Of a DNA stretch of 64,000 nt, positions 36,663-46,173 are shown piece after piece. Source of the stretch: Psychrobacter cibarius. Lineage in GTDB: Bacteria; Pseudomonadota; Gammaproteobacteria; Pseudomonadales; Moraxellaceae. Every line of letters begins with the position of its first letter. Position 1 is the first letter of the stretch. The translations under genes were made by a program, and so were the position numbers. The stretch is from contig NZ_JABASQ010000015.1 in NCBI RefSeq assembly GCF_016107535.1, positions 1 to 64,000 on the forward strand, given 5' to 3'. The notes under the pieces are model-generated. The model saw only the letters and a program-made list of their open reading frames with translations. It was not told where the DNA came from and ran no database searches.

Positions 36663-37898
36663 TTATTCATAACGCAACGTCTGTGCTGGCTGAATCTTAG
36701 CCGCTCGGCGTGCTGGATAAATGGTTGCCAAAAAGCTCAGTACGAAAGACGCACCTGTAATCAATACCACATCTAGTACACGCAACTCTGATGGCAAATA
36801 ATTAACAAAATACGCATCAAACAAGTTCAAATTAAAGACTTGATTAATAAAGCCTAAAATATCACTCACTGTAAGCGCAAATATCACGCCCAGTATCGTA
36901 CCAGCAATCGTACCAATCACACCGATGACCACGCCTTGCACCATAAACACTTGGGTAATCAAACGAGGGGATGCACCAAAAGTTTTTAGAATCGCAATGT
37001 CCGCTTTTTTGTCGGTAACGAGCATCACTAGACTTGAAACAATATTGAAAGCAGCCACTAGGATAATTAAAAATAGCAGCAAGCCGACCATGGCTTTTTC
37101 CATCTGAATCGCGCCAAATAGGTTGCCATGTGTTTGTGTCCAATCATTAGGATACAATTGCTGAGGGGCAATAGCGGCAGCTTTTTCTGCTGCCATCGGC
37201 GCGGTAAAGATGTCATTAAGCTTCATACGCACACCCTGCGCGCCATCTGGCAGACGCAACAGTTTTGCCGCATCACCCATCGGGATAAATGCCATGAGGC
37301 TATCCACTTCTGGACTGATGGTAAAAATACCTGTCAAGGTAAAGCGCTTGAATCGTGGTATCACGCCAGCTGGTGAAGGCGATGCCTCTGGCAGCACTAG
37401 CGTCACTTTATCACCCAGTTGCAGCCCTAGAGACTGTACCATCTCTTCACCTAGCACAATATTGAACTCACCACTTTGTAAAGTATCAATACTGCCTTGA
37501 ACCATATGTTCATTGATAATAGAGACATCTTTTTCGTATTCAGGATCGACACCAGTGACCATAATCCCTGCAACCTGACCGTTTGACGTCAACATCCCTT
37601 GCAGTTGAATAAAGGGCGCTACAGCTGCCACTTCAGGATCTTCTTTAATTTTATCAGCCAATTGCTTCCAATCACTGATAATCTCGGTGGAAACGACCGT
37701 TGCTTGCGGGACCATACCCAAAATACGGGTTTTTAACTCCCGATCAAAACCATTCATGACTGATAGCACCGTGATCAATACGGCAACCCCAAGAGTCAAA
37801 CCAATCATCGAGATAAGCGAGATAAAGGAGATAAAACCATTACTACGCTCTGCTCGGGTGTATCGTAAGCCGATAAACAACGCTAAAGGACGAAACAT
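36663..37898 (-). CDS. Lipoprotein-releasing ABC transporter permease (LolF/LolC/LolE family)
   Basis: This is the transmembrane partner of LolD. The N-terminus has one membrane segment (about residues 20-45) with FISFISLISMIGLTLGVAVLI, then a large periplasmic domain and three C-terminal segments, with ARRAAKIQPAQTLRYE at the end. Only one permease gene lies with lolD instead of the separate lolC and lolE of enterobacteria, which suggests the LolF-type arrangement known from Acinetobacter and Francisella. ATG 37898 with AAAGAG upstream gives 411 residues; the frame opens two codons earlier at TTG. Confidence 0.9.
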   Translation of the reverse strand: MFRPLALFIGLRYTRAERSNGFISFISLISMIGLTLGVAVLITVLSVMNGFDRELKTRILGMVPQATVVSTEIISDWKQLADKIKEDPEVAAVAPFIQLQGMLTSNGQVAGIMVTGVDPEYEKDVSIINEHMVQGSIDTLQSGEFNIVLGEEMVQSLGLQLGDKVTLVLPEASPSPAGVIPRFKRFTLTGIFTISPEVDSLMAFIPMGDAAKLLRLPDGAQGVRMKLNDIFTAPMAAEKAAAIAPQQLYPNDWTQTHGNLFGAIQMEKAMVGLLLFLIILVAAFNIVSSLVMLVTDKKADIAILKTFGASPRLITQVFMVQGVVIGVIGTIAGTILGVIFALTVSDILGFINQVFNLNLFDAYFVNYLPSELRVLDVVLITGASFVLSFLATIYPARRAAKIQPAQTLRYE

Positions 37899-38351
37899 AT
37901 TCAAACTCTTTATCTTATCTACGTGCGACTTTATATATACTATAAAACGAGCAACAGCAAATGCATCTCACACCTGCACTTGCCATAGTCACATATAAAT
38001 CGAACACAAAAACAGGGTTTCAGACGAGCCAAAGACAGCCGTCAAAAGGGAGCTAGTTTGACACAATTTGGCTGATATGTGCCAGTCATTAGCAAAAACT
38101 GGACGTATTTTTTAATAAAAAACTGGCTTTTGTTACTATTTTTTATGAGGGGCTTGCTATTACTTGCGTCAATACCTATATATTGTATGCTAAGGACAAT
38201 TGTCATTAACCATTCATTGTTGTTTGTTGACCCTTTACTGATGACAACGTTGCCAACTATCATAAATCTATCGTGTCAAATAGAGCCTTATGATAGCCAG
38301 CAATAGCCGTTTCAGGTCCAAACCTCACGCTGACTAATTTTGAGTATCTTC
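37899..38351. other. Divergent intergenic stretch upstream of lolF
   Basis: It separates the lolF gene from the hypothetical gene at 38352 and should carry both promoters. Short frames on both strands overlap here (38042-38263 and 38079-38306) but lack convincing starts, so I call none of them. Confidence 0.4.
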
Positions 38352-39332
38352 ATGACCATTAATTATCAATATAAAAACGTCCAATCTCCCACCAAAATCA
38401 CCATGACTGATGAGCAATCTGCAGGTCACGCCGATCATTGGAGTATTCTGACCGATGACATGAGTCATGACGTGCCAGAATGGCTACAAAAAATGATCGA
38501 AAAGGCGGCCATGCCTAAAGGCCTCAATAGCAATGTCAGCGCTCAAGACAGCTGCCTATTGCTGTCTGAAAACCAGCCTTGTCATATCAATCAAGTATTA
38601 GCCATGAAAAATGGCAAACCTGAATGCTTTATCAATGCTTATCCTTGTGTCGATAGCCCGTATGGACTCAATTGTAAGATTGAGCGCATCATTGCCAATG
38701 ACAATTCACACGATGCTGTATTACGCTTGCGTACCGCTGATGGCAGTATTATTTACGCCTTTGACCAGCTTTATACCGCCAACCGTCATTTGTATCAACG
38801 CGATACGTCTTACTTCGTGAATTTTAGTGCTTGGGCACATGAAATCAAGCTAAGCGAGCAGCACGAAGTTATTATGGTAGAAGATCAAGAAGCCATTCGC
38901 TACCATCGTGCCTTTAACGATATCGTCGCCGCCAATGATGGTCAAATACCGGATGATCTACAAGAGCAAATCAAAGAGTGGAAGCCTGAGACCAAAGAAC
39001 AAATGGCGCCAGTCGAGATTAACCTAGGTCATATGTGTGCTTATTTGTTCGGTGATACTCTGGGACAAGAAGACGAGGCATGGTGCCAAGGTCAAGTACT
39101 TGGCAAGCAAGAAACCCTCTTTAATGGCAAGCCCATTATCTTGTTTGATGTGGTAATACTACGTGAACAAGACGCCGATCCATTCGTGGTGCGTATTGGT
39201 GCGCTCAATACGACAGAGACTGCTTCTATTAACGTACATGACTATGTACAAGCGAATGTCTGGCTACAGGCAGCGATGTATAAAGAAAACCAAAAGTCAC
39301 AAGATGCGACGGCGGCATCAAAAGCCAGCTAA
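38352..39332 (+). CDS. Hypothetical cytoplasmic protein
   Basis: I recognise no named family. The 326-residue product is soluble and acidic, without signal peptide or membrane segment. It has a polar N-terminal region, a Cys-rich middle (CINAYPCVDSPYGLNC-like spacing around residues 95-110) that could form a small structured domain, and a C-terminal beta-rich stretch (GQVLGKQETLFNGKPIILFDV) that suggests an OB- or SH3-like fold. ATG 38352 is chosen; a TTG four codons earlier also fits. It is followed by a strong terminator, so it is likely monocistronic. Confidence 0.7.
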   Translation: MTINYQYKNVQSPTKITMTDEQSAGHADHWSILTDDMSHDVPEWLQKMIEKAAMPKGLNSNVSAQDSCLLLSENQPCHINQVLAMKNGKPECFINAYPCVDSPYGLNCKIERIIANDNSHDAVLRLRTADGSIIYAFDQLYTANRHLYQRDTSYFVNFSAWAHEIKLSEQHEVIMVEDQEAIRYHRAFNDIVAANDGQIPDDLQEQIKEWKPETKEQMAPVEINLGHMCAYLFGDTLGQEDEAWCQGQVLGKQETLFNGKPIILFDVVILREQDADPFVVRIGALNTTETASINVHDYVQANVWLQAAMYKENQKSQDATAASKAS

Positions 39333-39439
39333 ACATTCAAGAAACTTAAGTCGTTTAATTAATTTAAATAGTCTAAGTAAGCAGCATCGCTAGGCATTCA
39401 TTGCGACAATTACTTCTTCTTACTCATATTATCATTCGT

Positions 39440-39475
39440 AAAAAAGCTCCTAATATAAAATTAGGAGCTTTTTTG
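39440..39475. terminator. Strong rho-independent terminator
   Basis: A perfect 14-bp stem, AAAAAAGCTCCTAA with TTAGGAGCTTTTTT, closes a 7-base loop. It separates the convergent hypothetical gene and the SCP2-domain gene and could act both ways. Confidence 0.9.
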
Positions 39476-39532
39476 TGCTTTGCTTAGACAATATCGATAA
39501 AAAAAATCAATTGAAAAAGTGAAAGATATAGA

Positions 39533-39572
39533 CTTAAGCCGTTAAGCCGTTAAGCCGTTAAGCCGTTAAGCC
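39533..39572. repeat. Tandem 8-bp repeat at the end of the SCP2 gene
   Basis: GTTAAGCC is repeated four times (39541-39572), preceded by one near copy, CTTAAGCC (39533). The stop codon of the minus-strand gene lies in the last unit. Confidence 0.9.
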
Positions 39573-39955
39573 ATCGTCGTCATAGATTTGACACGTTTGT
39601 ACAATTCTTTTTGCTCAGCACTTGGACGTGCCGTTTGTACCGCCATCAATTGTGACATATCGCCTTCAACGCGAATTTTACCACTCATAAATGCGCCCAT
39701 GATTTCGTTGGTATCAAAATCGGTGATGATTGATTGCAAGATACTACGGTCAAGCAATAATGTGGTGGTCGCATTATCATTCAAACCGCGATGCAATAGG
39801 CCATCAGCAAAGTTGGCTTCGATATCTCCATCGGTGTCAGACACTTTTAGGTTGATAACCATATTCGCCAGTGCTGGCGGCAAATTTAGCTCGCCTGCCT
39901 CATTACCCATTTGCTCAACTTGCTCAAACCACTCATCTGTCAAAAAAACTGCCAT
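39566..39955 (-). CDS. SCP2 sterol-binding domain protein
   Basis: The 129-residue protein contains the SCP2-like pattern of a lipid-binding fold: LKVSDTDGDIEANFADG, NDNATTTLLLDRSILQSII and GAFMSGKIRVEGDMSQLM. In bacteria such proteins bind lipids or hydrophobic ligands, but the ligand here is unknown. AAGGA lies about 8 bases before the ATG. The stop codon falls in a run of five 8-bp tandem repeats, so repeat-number changes could alter sequence right after the gene but not inside it. Confidence 0.85.
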   Translation of the reverse strand: MAVFLTDEWFEQVEQMGNEAGELNLPPALANMVINLKVSDTDGDIEANFADGLLHRGLNDNATTTLLLDRSILQSIITDFDTNEIMGAFMSGKIRVEGDMSQLMAVQTARPSAEQKELYKRVKSMTTMA

Positions 39956-40813
39956 ATTATTGTCCTTAATTGGTGTTATTTCAGGCTACCGTTGTTTGGC
40001 TCACTCGCCTGACTGGATATCAAGTGATAAAATAGTTGCTCATAATAGCAGTATAAAAACTGCTATCATCACTTATATTTAGCCTCATTATAAGGGTCGA
40101 CTTGATGATAAGTAAAACTTATTTAGAGTGCTTATGCAGCCATTGTTACAAAAATACTGCTGGTCATGATATCTAAGCGCAGTAATTACTGTCCCTCTAT
40201 CACCAAAATGTATTCCTAGAATCGTGATAAAATTGGGTATAAAATAGACAAATTGCACAGCTATAATAAGTTGCTTGCTAAGATTTTTACCAAAGAGTTT
40301 GTATTTTGCCGCATAGTTCTGATGATATTTGATTAGGATTGCGTTACAATACCCTTAAACAGAGTCGGGAGTTTTAACTAAACATTACGCAAACATGTTT
40401 TTTTGTCAGCCGCCGCTAGCATACGTCTATGGTCAGTACCTTTTTATGGCCCTATGGATATTGGTATCTATCTTCATTAGTACAGCATTTTTGGTAATAA
40501 TTAAGATAAATACTTCACCTCTTTAGATGTTTGATGCTCAAAAACGGCGCATCTTCTTATTCACCTTAATGATTTATTAACAATCCTACTATCGACCAGC
40601 TGTGAGTGTCGTGCGTTTAAAACGCCTTTATGCCTCAATACCAGCTGATATAGCGAAAGCTTAGATTGATAGTTAATAATATTATGGTGATAAGCGAGCC
40701 AAAAAACAGCATGTACCGCGATTCTATTTTATCTGACTATTACTTTTATGATGCAGATAGCGCGGAGAGTTAGTTAATTCTGTTGATAATTCGGGCTGTA
40801 AAGGAATCATCCA
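39956..40813. other. Long leader region upstream of ccoN
   Basis: About 860 bases precede ccoN with no confirmed gene. I searched for an FNR/Anr box (TTGATnnnnATCAA) and found only half-sites, such as TTGATGCTCAAA near 40531. A short open frame at 40395-40526 is listed separately as doubtful. AAGGA just before the ccoN ATG is the ribosome-binding site. Confidence 0.5.
40395..40526 (+). CDS. Doubtful 43-residue membrane-type peptide
   Basis: The frame from ATG 40395 to TAG 40526 encodes a peptide whose middle (about residues 16-37, LFMALWILVSIFISTAFLVI) would form one membrane helix. It lies in the long ccoN leader. There is no ribosome-binding site at proper spacing, so it may be a chance product of A/T-rich DNA. 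It is listed only because small membrane peptides near oxidase genes can be missed. Confidence 0.2.
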   Translation: MFFCQPPLAYVYGQYLFMALWILVSIFISTAFLVIIKINTSPL

Positions 40814-42295
40814 ATGAGTTTACAAAACACAGCAGTCGCCCCAGTTGACCGTGAGTACGAAATTACTATCGTAAGATTCTTTACGATAATGGCCGTGGTA
40901 TGGGGCATCGTCGGCATGAGTATTGGTGTGTTCATTGCTTCACAGTTAGCATGGCCATCACTTAACTTTGACATTCCATGGCTGACATTTAGTCGTTTAA
41001 GACCGCTACATACCAATGCGGTCATTTTTGCGTTCGGTGGCTCTGCCCTGTTCGCAACGTCTTACTATATTGTTCAGCGTACCTGTAAGACAAGGTTATT
41101 TGCGCCTTATTTAGCTTGGTTTACCTTTTGGGGTTGGCAAGCCGTTATCGTATCAGCGGTTATTACCCTACCTTTAGGTTTAACATCGACCAAGGAATAC
41201 GCTGAGCTTGAGTGGCCAATCGATATTTTGATTGCTCTGGTATGGATATCTTATGCCATTGTTTTCTTCGGGACACTCATCAAACGCAAAACCTCACATA
41301 TTTATGTGGCCAACTGGTTCTTTGCCGCTTTTATTATTACGATTGCATTACTACATATCGTAAACAGCATGGCGATTCCTGTTAGCGCATTTAAGTCTTA
41401 CTCGTTATTTGGCGGTGCGACCGATGCGATGGTGCAGTGGTGGTACGGACATAACGCGGTAGGTTTTTATCTAACGGCAGCTTTCTTAGGAATGATGTAT
41501 TACTTCGTTCCAGTACAGATTGGTCGTCCTATTTATTCTTATCGTTTGTCTATCGTTCACTTTTGGGCATTGATTGCGTCATATATGTGGGCTGGTGGTC
41601 ACCATTTGCATTATTCAGCGCTTCCAGATTGGACGCAGTCTCTAGCAATGGTATTCTCAATCATCCTGTTTGCACCATCTTGGGGTGGTATGATTAACGG
41701 TGTGCTAACACTATCAGGTAGTTGGGATAAATTACGTACCGATCCGATCATTCGCTTTATGATTGTGGCATTGTCGTTCTATGCGATGTCAACCTTTGAA
41801 GGTCCAATGATGTCGATTAAGACAGTGAATGCGTTATCGCATAACACGGATTGGACAGTCGGTCACGTACACTCAGGTGCACTTGGTTGGGTAGGTATGA
41901 TTACCATTGGTTCGCTATATGTACTGTTACCACGTATCTATAACAAACCAAAAATGTATTCTATCAGCTTAATCACCACGCATTTTTGGTTGGCGACAGC
42001 GGGTACTATTTTCTATATCGTATCTATGTGGATTTCAGGTATTGGCCAAGGCATGATGTGGCTAGCTACTAATCCAGACGGTACGTTGGTATATAGCTTC
42101 GTTGATACAGTTGAGTTCTCACATTTCCCATATATTGGTCGTGCTTTTGGTGGCCTATTGTATGTATCGGGTATGTTTGTGATGGCATATAACGTTTATA
42201 AAACACTTAAAATGCCAGAAGGTAAGCCTGTCGATATCGCAGATCCTACTGATCATGAACCTAGTGTTGATAAACCTTCAGCAGCTAACGTATAA
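40814..42295 (+). CDS. ccoN: cbb3-type cytochrome c oxidase subunit I
   Basis: CcoN is the catalytic subunit that reduces O2 at the haem b/haem b3-CuB centre in the inner membrane. The 493-residue protein has about twelve hydrophobic segments. Typical blocks are [49 protein letters not shown] (with haem/Cu histidine), [18 protein letters not shown] and [18 protein letters not shown] precedes the ATG. It starts the ccoNOQP operon, with ccoO 9 bases downstream. Confidence 0.96.
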   Translation: MSLQNTAVAPVDREYEITIVRFFTIMAVVWGIVGMSIGVFIASQLAWPSLNFDIPWLTFSRLRPLHTNAVIFAFGGSALFATSYYIVQRTCKTRLFAPYLAWFTFWGWQAVIVSAVITLPLGLTSTKEYAELEWPIDILIALVWISYAIVFFGTLIKRKTSHIYVANWFFAAFIITIALLHIVNSMAIPVSAFKSYSLFGGATDAMVQWWYGHNAVGFYLTAAFLGMMYYFVPVQIGRPIYSYRLSIVHFWALIASYMWAGGHHLHYSALPDWTQSLAMVFSIILFAPSWGGMINGVLTLSGSWDKLRTDPIIRFMIVALSFYAMSTFEGPMMSIKTVNALSHNTDWTVGHVHSGALGWVGMITIGSLYVLLPRIYNKPKMYSISLITTHFWLATAGTIFYIVSMWISGIGQGMMWLATNPDGTLVYSFVDTVEFSHFPYIGRAFGGLLYVSGMFVMAYNVYKTLKMPEGKPVDIADPTDHEPSVDKPSAANV

Positions 42296-42304
42296 GGAGC
42301 GATC

Positions 42305-42943
42305 ATGTCTGGTACACCGCATGAAATTATTGAAAAAAATACAGGCTTGTTGGTTATCGGTATCGTTATTGCTATTAGCTTTGCAACGCTAGTTGAAATC
42401 GTACCATTGATATATGACAACAAGGGTCCTGAAGAAGGTGGGGTGAATGCTCCCCTGCCCTCTATGGAGCCATGGACTGCACTAGAATTTGAGGGTCGTG
42501 ACATCTATATTCGTGAAGGTTGTCACGTTTGTCATACTCAGATGATTCGTCCACTACGTGCTGAAGTTGAACGTTATGGACCTTACTCACGTGCTGCTGA
42601 ATCTACGTGGGATCACCCTTTTCTTTGGGGTTCAAAACGTACTGGACCTGATCTAGCACGTGTTGGCGGTCGTTATTCTGAAGACTGGCAAAAGCAGCAT
42701 TTGATTGCGCCACGTTCACTAGTACCTGAATCAGTAATGCCTGGCTTCCCGTGGCTTGCTACCAACGAAGTGAATGGTGAAAACGTTCAAACTAAAATGC
42801 GTCTATTCCGTGATCGCTTTGGTGTACCTTACACTGAAGAAGATATCGAAGGAGCACCAGATGCTGTACTTGGTGCCACTGAACTTGATGCTTTGGTTGC
42901 TTATCTACAGCAACTGGGCACCGCGATGGAAGGACAGCGCTAA
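42305..42943 (+). CDS. ccoO: cbb3-type cytochrome c oxidase subunit II (monohaem)
   Basis: CcoO is a membrane-anchored monohaem cytochrome c that feeds electrons to CcoN. One N-terminal membrane segment (about residues 12-32) is followed by the haem site CHVCH (Cys73, Cys76, His77) in [15 protein letters not shown]. The conserved [10 protein letters not shown] and [18 protein letters not shown] blocks fit. An AAGGAGCG ribosome-binding site precedes it. Its stop overlaps the start of ccoQ by one base, so the genes are translationally coupled. Confidence 0.96.
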   Translation: MSGTPHEIIEKNTGLLVIGIVIAISFATLVEIVPLIYDNKGPEEGGVNAPLPSMEPWTALEFEGRDIYIREGCHVCHTQMIRPLRAEVERYGPYSRAAESTWDHPFLWGSKRTGPDLARVGGRYSEDWQKQHLIAPRSLVPESVMPGFPWLATNEVNGENVQTKMRLFRDRFGVPYTEEDIEGAPDAVLGATELDALVAYLQQLGTAMEGQR

Positions 42944-43125
42944 TGGGTATTGGTGAATTACAAACAATTGCGACCGTTTCTGCCTTTGTTGCCTTCGTAG
43001 GTGTTGCATGGTGGGCGTATTCGCCAAAAAACAAAAAACGCTTCGAAGAAGATGCACAACTTGCGCTTGATGACGAGGATATAAAATCTCTGTCTGAAGA
43101 GCAGCGCAATAAGGATAAACGATGA
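42943..43125 (+). CDS. ccoQ: cbb3-type cytochrome oxidase subunit 3 (CcoQ)
   Basis: The 60-residue product has one membrane helix (about residues 9-26) followed by the SPKNKKRFEEDAQLAL tail typical of CcoQ, a small subunit that stabilises the oxidase. It overlaps the ccoO stop by one base and the ccoP start by four bases (ATGA). Confidence 0.9.
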   Translation: MGIGELQTIATVSAFVAFVGVAWWAYSPKNKKRFEEDAQLALDDEDIKSLSEEQRNKDKR

Positions 43126-44258
43126 CATTTTTTTGGAGTTCTTGGATTACCATACTAAGTATCATGTGTTGGGCTGCTATCCTCGGTGTCTTACTAATGG
43201 TATTGAAGTACAAGCCAGAACTAGAAGATGACGGTACGACAGGCCACGCTTATGATGGTATCAAAGAGTACGACAAGCCATTACCTAAATGGTGGCTCGT
43301 AATATTTTTTGGCTCTATCGCTTGGGGTGTTGCCTATTGGGTATTTTTCCCAGGTATTTTCCCATCAAAATGGGAAGGTATTGCCACTGTAGAAGTCGAT
43401 GGTGAAACGGTACCGTGGACCTCTAAGAACGAGCTATATAGCGAGCTTGAGAGTAATAACAAAGTATTTACGGATAACTTTGAGAAAAATATTTTAGCAA
43501 AAGCGGATGCTAGTGGTGCGACACAGACCTTAGCGACACTTGCTGAGTTACAGGCAACGATGCGCCGCAGTGAAACACCACCAGCAGATCTGCAAGCTCA
43601 AATTGATGAGAAAACTGCAGAACTATCCCCTTATGTAGAAAAGCTTTCAGAAAACCCGAATGCTTTAAAAGTTGGTAGTCGTTTGTTCTTACAGAACTGT
43701 GCAGTCTGTCATGGCTCTAACGCCAAAGGTGCGGTAGGCTATCCAAATCTAACTGACAATGACTGGTTATATGGCGGAGAAGCGTCAAACATTTTGACCA
43801 CGCTACATAAAGGTCGAGTTGGTGGTATGGCTGCATGGCGTGATCAAATCGGTGAAGATGGGGTACGTGCGGTATCTGAATACGTGCTGTCAATATCTGG
43901 CAACCAACCTGGTTACGAGCTTGATAAAGCTCAAGTCGCTCAAGGTGAGGCCATCTTTAATGAGCCGACTAACTGTGTACTTTGTCATGGCGCAGATGCC
44001 AAAGGTATGACTTCTACTGGCGCGCCAAACTTGACAGATAACATTTGGTTATATGGTGGTGATCGTGAGACCATCCGCGAAACCTTACGTTATGGTCGTG
44101 CTGGTGTGATGCCTGAGTGGGAAACAAAACTGGGTAATGAGCGTATTATGCTGCTTGCAGCTTATGTTTACTCATTATCAGACAAAACCCCTCAACCTGC
44201 TGCTAAAGCACCAACCGCTACTCAAGTAGCAACCACTGTAGAAACGACGGCTAACTAA
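43122..44258 (+). CDS. ccoP: cbb3-type cytochrome c oxidase subunit III (dihaem)
   Basis: CcoP carries two c-type haems and passes electrons from cytochrome c to CcoO. Two N-terminal membrane segments (about residues 7-27 and 57-76) are followed by haem sites CAVCHG (Cys193) and CVLCHG (Cys285). The flanking repeats NLTDNDWLYGG and NLTDNIWLYGG show that the two haem domains are duplicates. Each is followed by a methionine-bearing block (RVGGMAAW and RAGVMPEW) that could give the sixth haem ligand. The ATG overlaps the ccoQ stop. The gene ends the operon before a strong terminator. Confidence 0.95.
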   Translation: MTFFWSSWITILSIMCWAAILGVLLMVLKYKPELEDDGTTGHAYDGIKEYDKPLPKWWLVIFFGSIAWGVAYWVFFPGIFPSKWEGIATVEVDGETVPWTSKNELYSELESNNKVFTDNFEKNILAKADASGATQTLATLAELQATMRRSETPPADLQAQIDEKTAELSPYVEKLSENPNALKVGSRLFLQNCAVCHGSNAKGAVGYPNLTDNDWLYGGEASNILTTLHKGRVGGMAAWRDQIGEDGVRAVSEYVLSISGNQPGYELDKAQVAQGEAIFNEPTNCVLCHGADAKGMTSTGAPNLTDNIWLYGGDRETIRETLRYGRAGVMPEWETKLGNERIMLLAAYVYSLSDKTPQPAAKAPTATQVATTVETTAN

Positions 44259-44302
44259 TATTTAAAGATGGTTGTCATAGCATCAGTGGATAAGATTTGA
44301 TA

Positions 44303-44337
44303 AAGGGAGAACTGTTATTGCAGTTCTCCCTTTTTTA
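44303..44337 (+). terminator. Rho-independent terminator of the cco operon
   Basis: A 12-bp perfect stem, AAGGGAGAACTG with CAGTTCTCCCTT, is followed by a T run 45 bases after ccoP. It separates ccoNOQP from ccoG. Confidence 0.9.
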
Positions 44338-44486
44338 TAAATTCTTTGATGAGAGTTTATTAACTGCTACCGCATTATCAAAATTTGAGTAGCCAATGAA
44401 ATGCGGTTTAATACTGCAGATAGCACGACCAACATATCGATCATTATGCTGATATATTGATTTGTTTTTAAGATTATTACCCCATT

Positions 44487-44492
44487 TATAAT
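44487..44492 (+). promoter_or_regulatory. Possible -10 element between cco and ccoG
   Basis: TATAAT lies 16 bases before the short frame at 44508 and about 245 bases before ccoG. A TTGTTT sits 18-19 bases upstream, slightly too far for an ideal pair. Confidence 0.35.
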
Positions 44493-44507
44493 AGGGAGAA
44501 TGCTAAA

Positions 44508-44597
44508 ATGACAGTACATAAAAACCACTTATTAGTGGCGAATTTAGAAGATAGTCACCCATTCTCATTAAGTTATTTGCAATCGATCATTTGGTAG
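44508..44597 (+). CDS. Possible 29-residue leader peptide upstream of ccoG
   Basis: The frame starts at ATG 44508 with an unusually good ribosome-binding site, AGGGAGA, 8 bases upstream and a TATAAT just before that. It encodes 29 residues starting MTVHKNHLLV and ends at TAG. It has no membrane segment and no recognised family. It could be a leader peptide of the ccoG transcript or a chance frame. Confidence 0.35.
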   Translation: MTVHKNHLLVANLEDSHPFSLSYLQSIIW

Positions 44598-44737
44598 ATG
44601 GGTTAAAATATTTTTCTGTTTAACATTTTATCCGCTACTTACTGACATTGATAACATCACACACTCATACATCTGATGATTAAAGATGTTTGTTCATCAT
44701 GCCAGCAAACTGATTCTTTTTTAAAAGAGGCACGTTT

Positions 44738-46147
44738 ATGTCAGCACCACAACCCAATAAAATCCCTGTACAGCAAATTGACCTTGATGCGACCAAGCAT
44801 CGAGTTCATCCTAGGTTTGTCACCGGTTTTTATCAAAACATTCGTGTCGTCACGATGTATGCGCTTTTAGCCGCTTTTCTGCTGTTGCCATGGTTACGTT
44901 ATAATGGTAGGCAAGCCATATGGCTTGATGTTCCGTCGCAGCATTACTATGTTTTTGGCATGACTTTTTTGACCCAAGATTTTTACTTCATTGCCGCCTT
45001 TGCGATTATTGCCGCATTCACTTTATTCATGGTGACTGTGTATGCGGGGCGTGTTTGGTGTGGCTATGCCTGCCCTCAGACGATTTGGACACATCTTTAT
45101 CAATATGTTGAAAAATGGGTGATTGGCGATCGCAACAAACGTATCAAGTTTGACAAAGAACCGATGAGCGCAAAAAAAGCCTTTAAACGTTCTTTGGTAT
45201 ATTTTATTTGGTTGGTATTTTCAGTAATTACCGCGGCAACCTTTGTCAGTTACGTCGCTGGAACAGATTATTTATATCAAAGCTGGCAAACCATTGGTTT
45301 TATTACCATTCCTGATTGGCCAACATGGGTATGGGTGTCGATGTTTATTTTCACCTTTGCTACCTACGTCAATGCAGGTTATATGCGTGAGCAGATGTGT
45401 ATCCAAATCTGCCCATACGGTCGTTTTCAAAGCGTCATGTTTGACAAAGATACGCTGGTCGTATCTTACGATTATGAGCGCGGTGAGCCTCGCGGGGCAC
45501 GAAAAAAAGGCACCCATCCTGAACATTTAGGCGACTGTATTGAATGCACCATGTGCGTGCAGGTATGTCCGACTGGCATTGATATTCGAGATGGTTTGCA
45601 AGTCGCTTGTATACAGTGCGCGGCTTGTATTGACGCTTGTAATGAAATTATGGATAAAGTCGGGTATCCACGTGGACTCATTCGTTATACGACAGAACGA
45701 CAGTTGTCAGAAAAAGAAAATACCCGCGTCATCAGTCCACGTTTATTTGCTTATTTAGCCGTTATTACTATTTTATGTGGTGGCGTTATTTATGCATTGA
45801 CGGACCGTGTACCGTTAGAGATTGATATTCGCCGTGACCGTAACCAGTTGTCCTCAGTGAATAATCAAGGCATGATTGAAAACAGCTATATCGTCAAGCT
45901 GACTAATAAAACACAAGAGCCGCATACCTATACAATAACCCTTGCTCCACAAGAAGGTTTGAGCTTGGAGCTGCGGTTCAATGATGTACCATTAGAAGCA
46001 GGTGAAAGCTTTGATATGCCTGTGAGTATTTATGGCGATCCTAAGGTTATCGATTTTGAACAAACATCAGTGACCCTAAATGTGACCAGTGAAGATGGTC
46101 AGTATAAAGTCAGTAAACAAAACGTATTTACTACTCAAGGGCAGTAG
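44738..46147 (+). CDS. ccoG: Cytochrome c oxidase accessory protein CcoG
   Basis: CcoG is a membrane Fe-S protein that helps deliver copper for cbb3 oxidase assembly. The N-terminus has several hydrophobic segments with GRVWCGYACPQTIWTHLYQ. Two ferredoxin-type cysteine clusters follow in CIECTMCVQVCPTGID and CIQCAACIDACN, and a C-terminal Ig-like periplasmic domain occupies about residues 360-469. The length of 469 residues is normal. AGAGG precedes the ATG. It lies downstream of the cco terminator, so it needs its own promoter. Confidence 0.94.
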   Translation: MSAPQPNKIPVQQIDLDATKHRVHPRFVTGFYQNIRVVTMYALLAAFLLLPWLRYNGRQAIWLDVPSQHYYVFGMTFLTQDFYFIAAFAIIAAFTLFMVTVYAGRVWCGYACPQTIWTHLYQYVEKWVIGDRNKRIKFDKEPMSAKKAFKRSLVYFIWLVFSVITAATFVSYVAGTDYLYQSWQTIGFITIPDWPTWVWVSMFIFTFATYVNAGYMREQMCIQICPYGRFQSVMFDKDTLVVSYDYERGEPRGARKKGTHPEHLGDCIECTMCVQVCPTGIDIRDGLQVACIQCAACIDACNEIMDKVGYPRGLIRYTTERQLSEKENTRVISPRLFAYLAVITILCGGVIYALTDRVPLEIDIRRDRNQLSSVNNQGMIENSYIVKLTNKTQEPHTYTITLAPQEGLSLELRFNDVPLEAGESFDMPVSIYGDPKVIDFEQTSVTLNVTSEDGQYKVSKQNVFTTQGQ

Positions 46148-46173
46148 GTTTTTATAAGCGATTGATAGCTTAG

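Noticed and set aside
39588-40082. 164-codon frame on the plus strand over the SCP2 gene
   Set aside because: It is antisense to the SCP2-domain gene, which has the family pattern and a good ribosome-binding site.
40531-40542. TTGATGCTCAAA upstream of ccoN as an FNR/Anr site
   Set aside because: Only one half-site agrees with TTGATnnnnATCAA, so it was not called.
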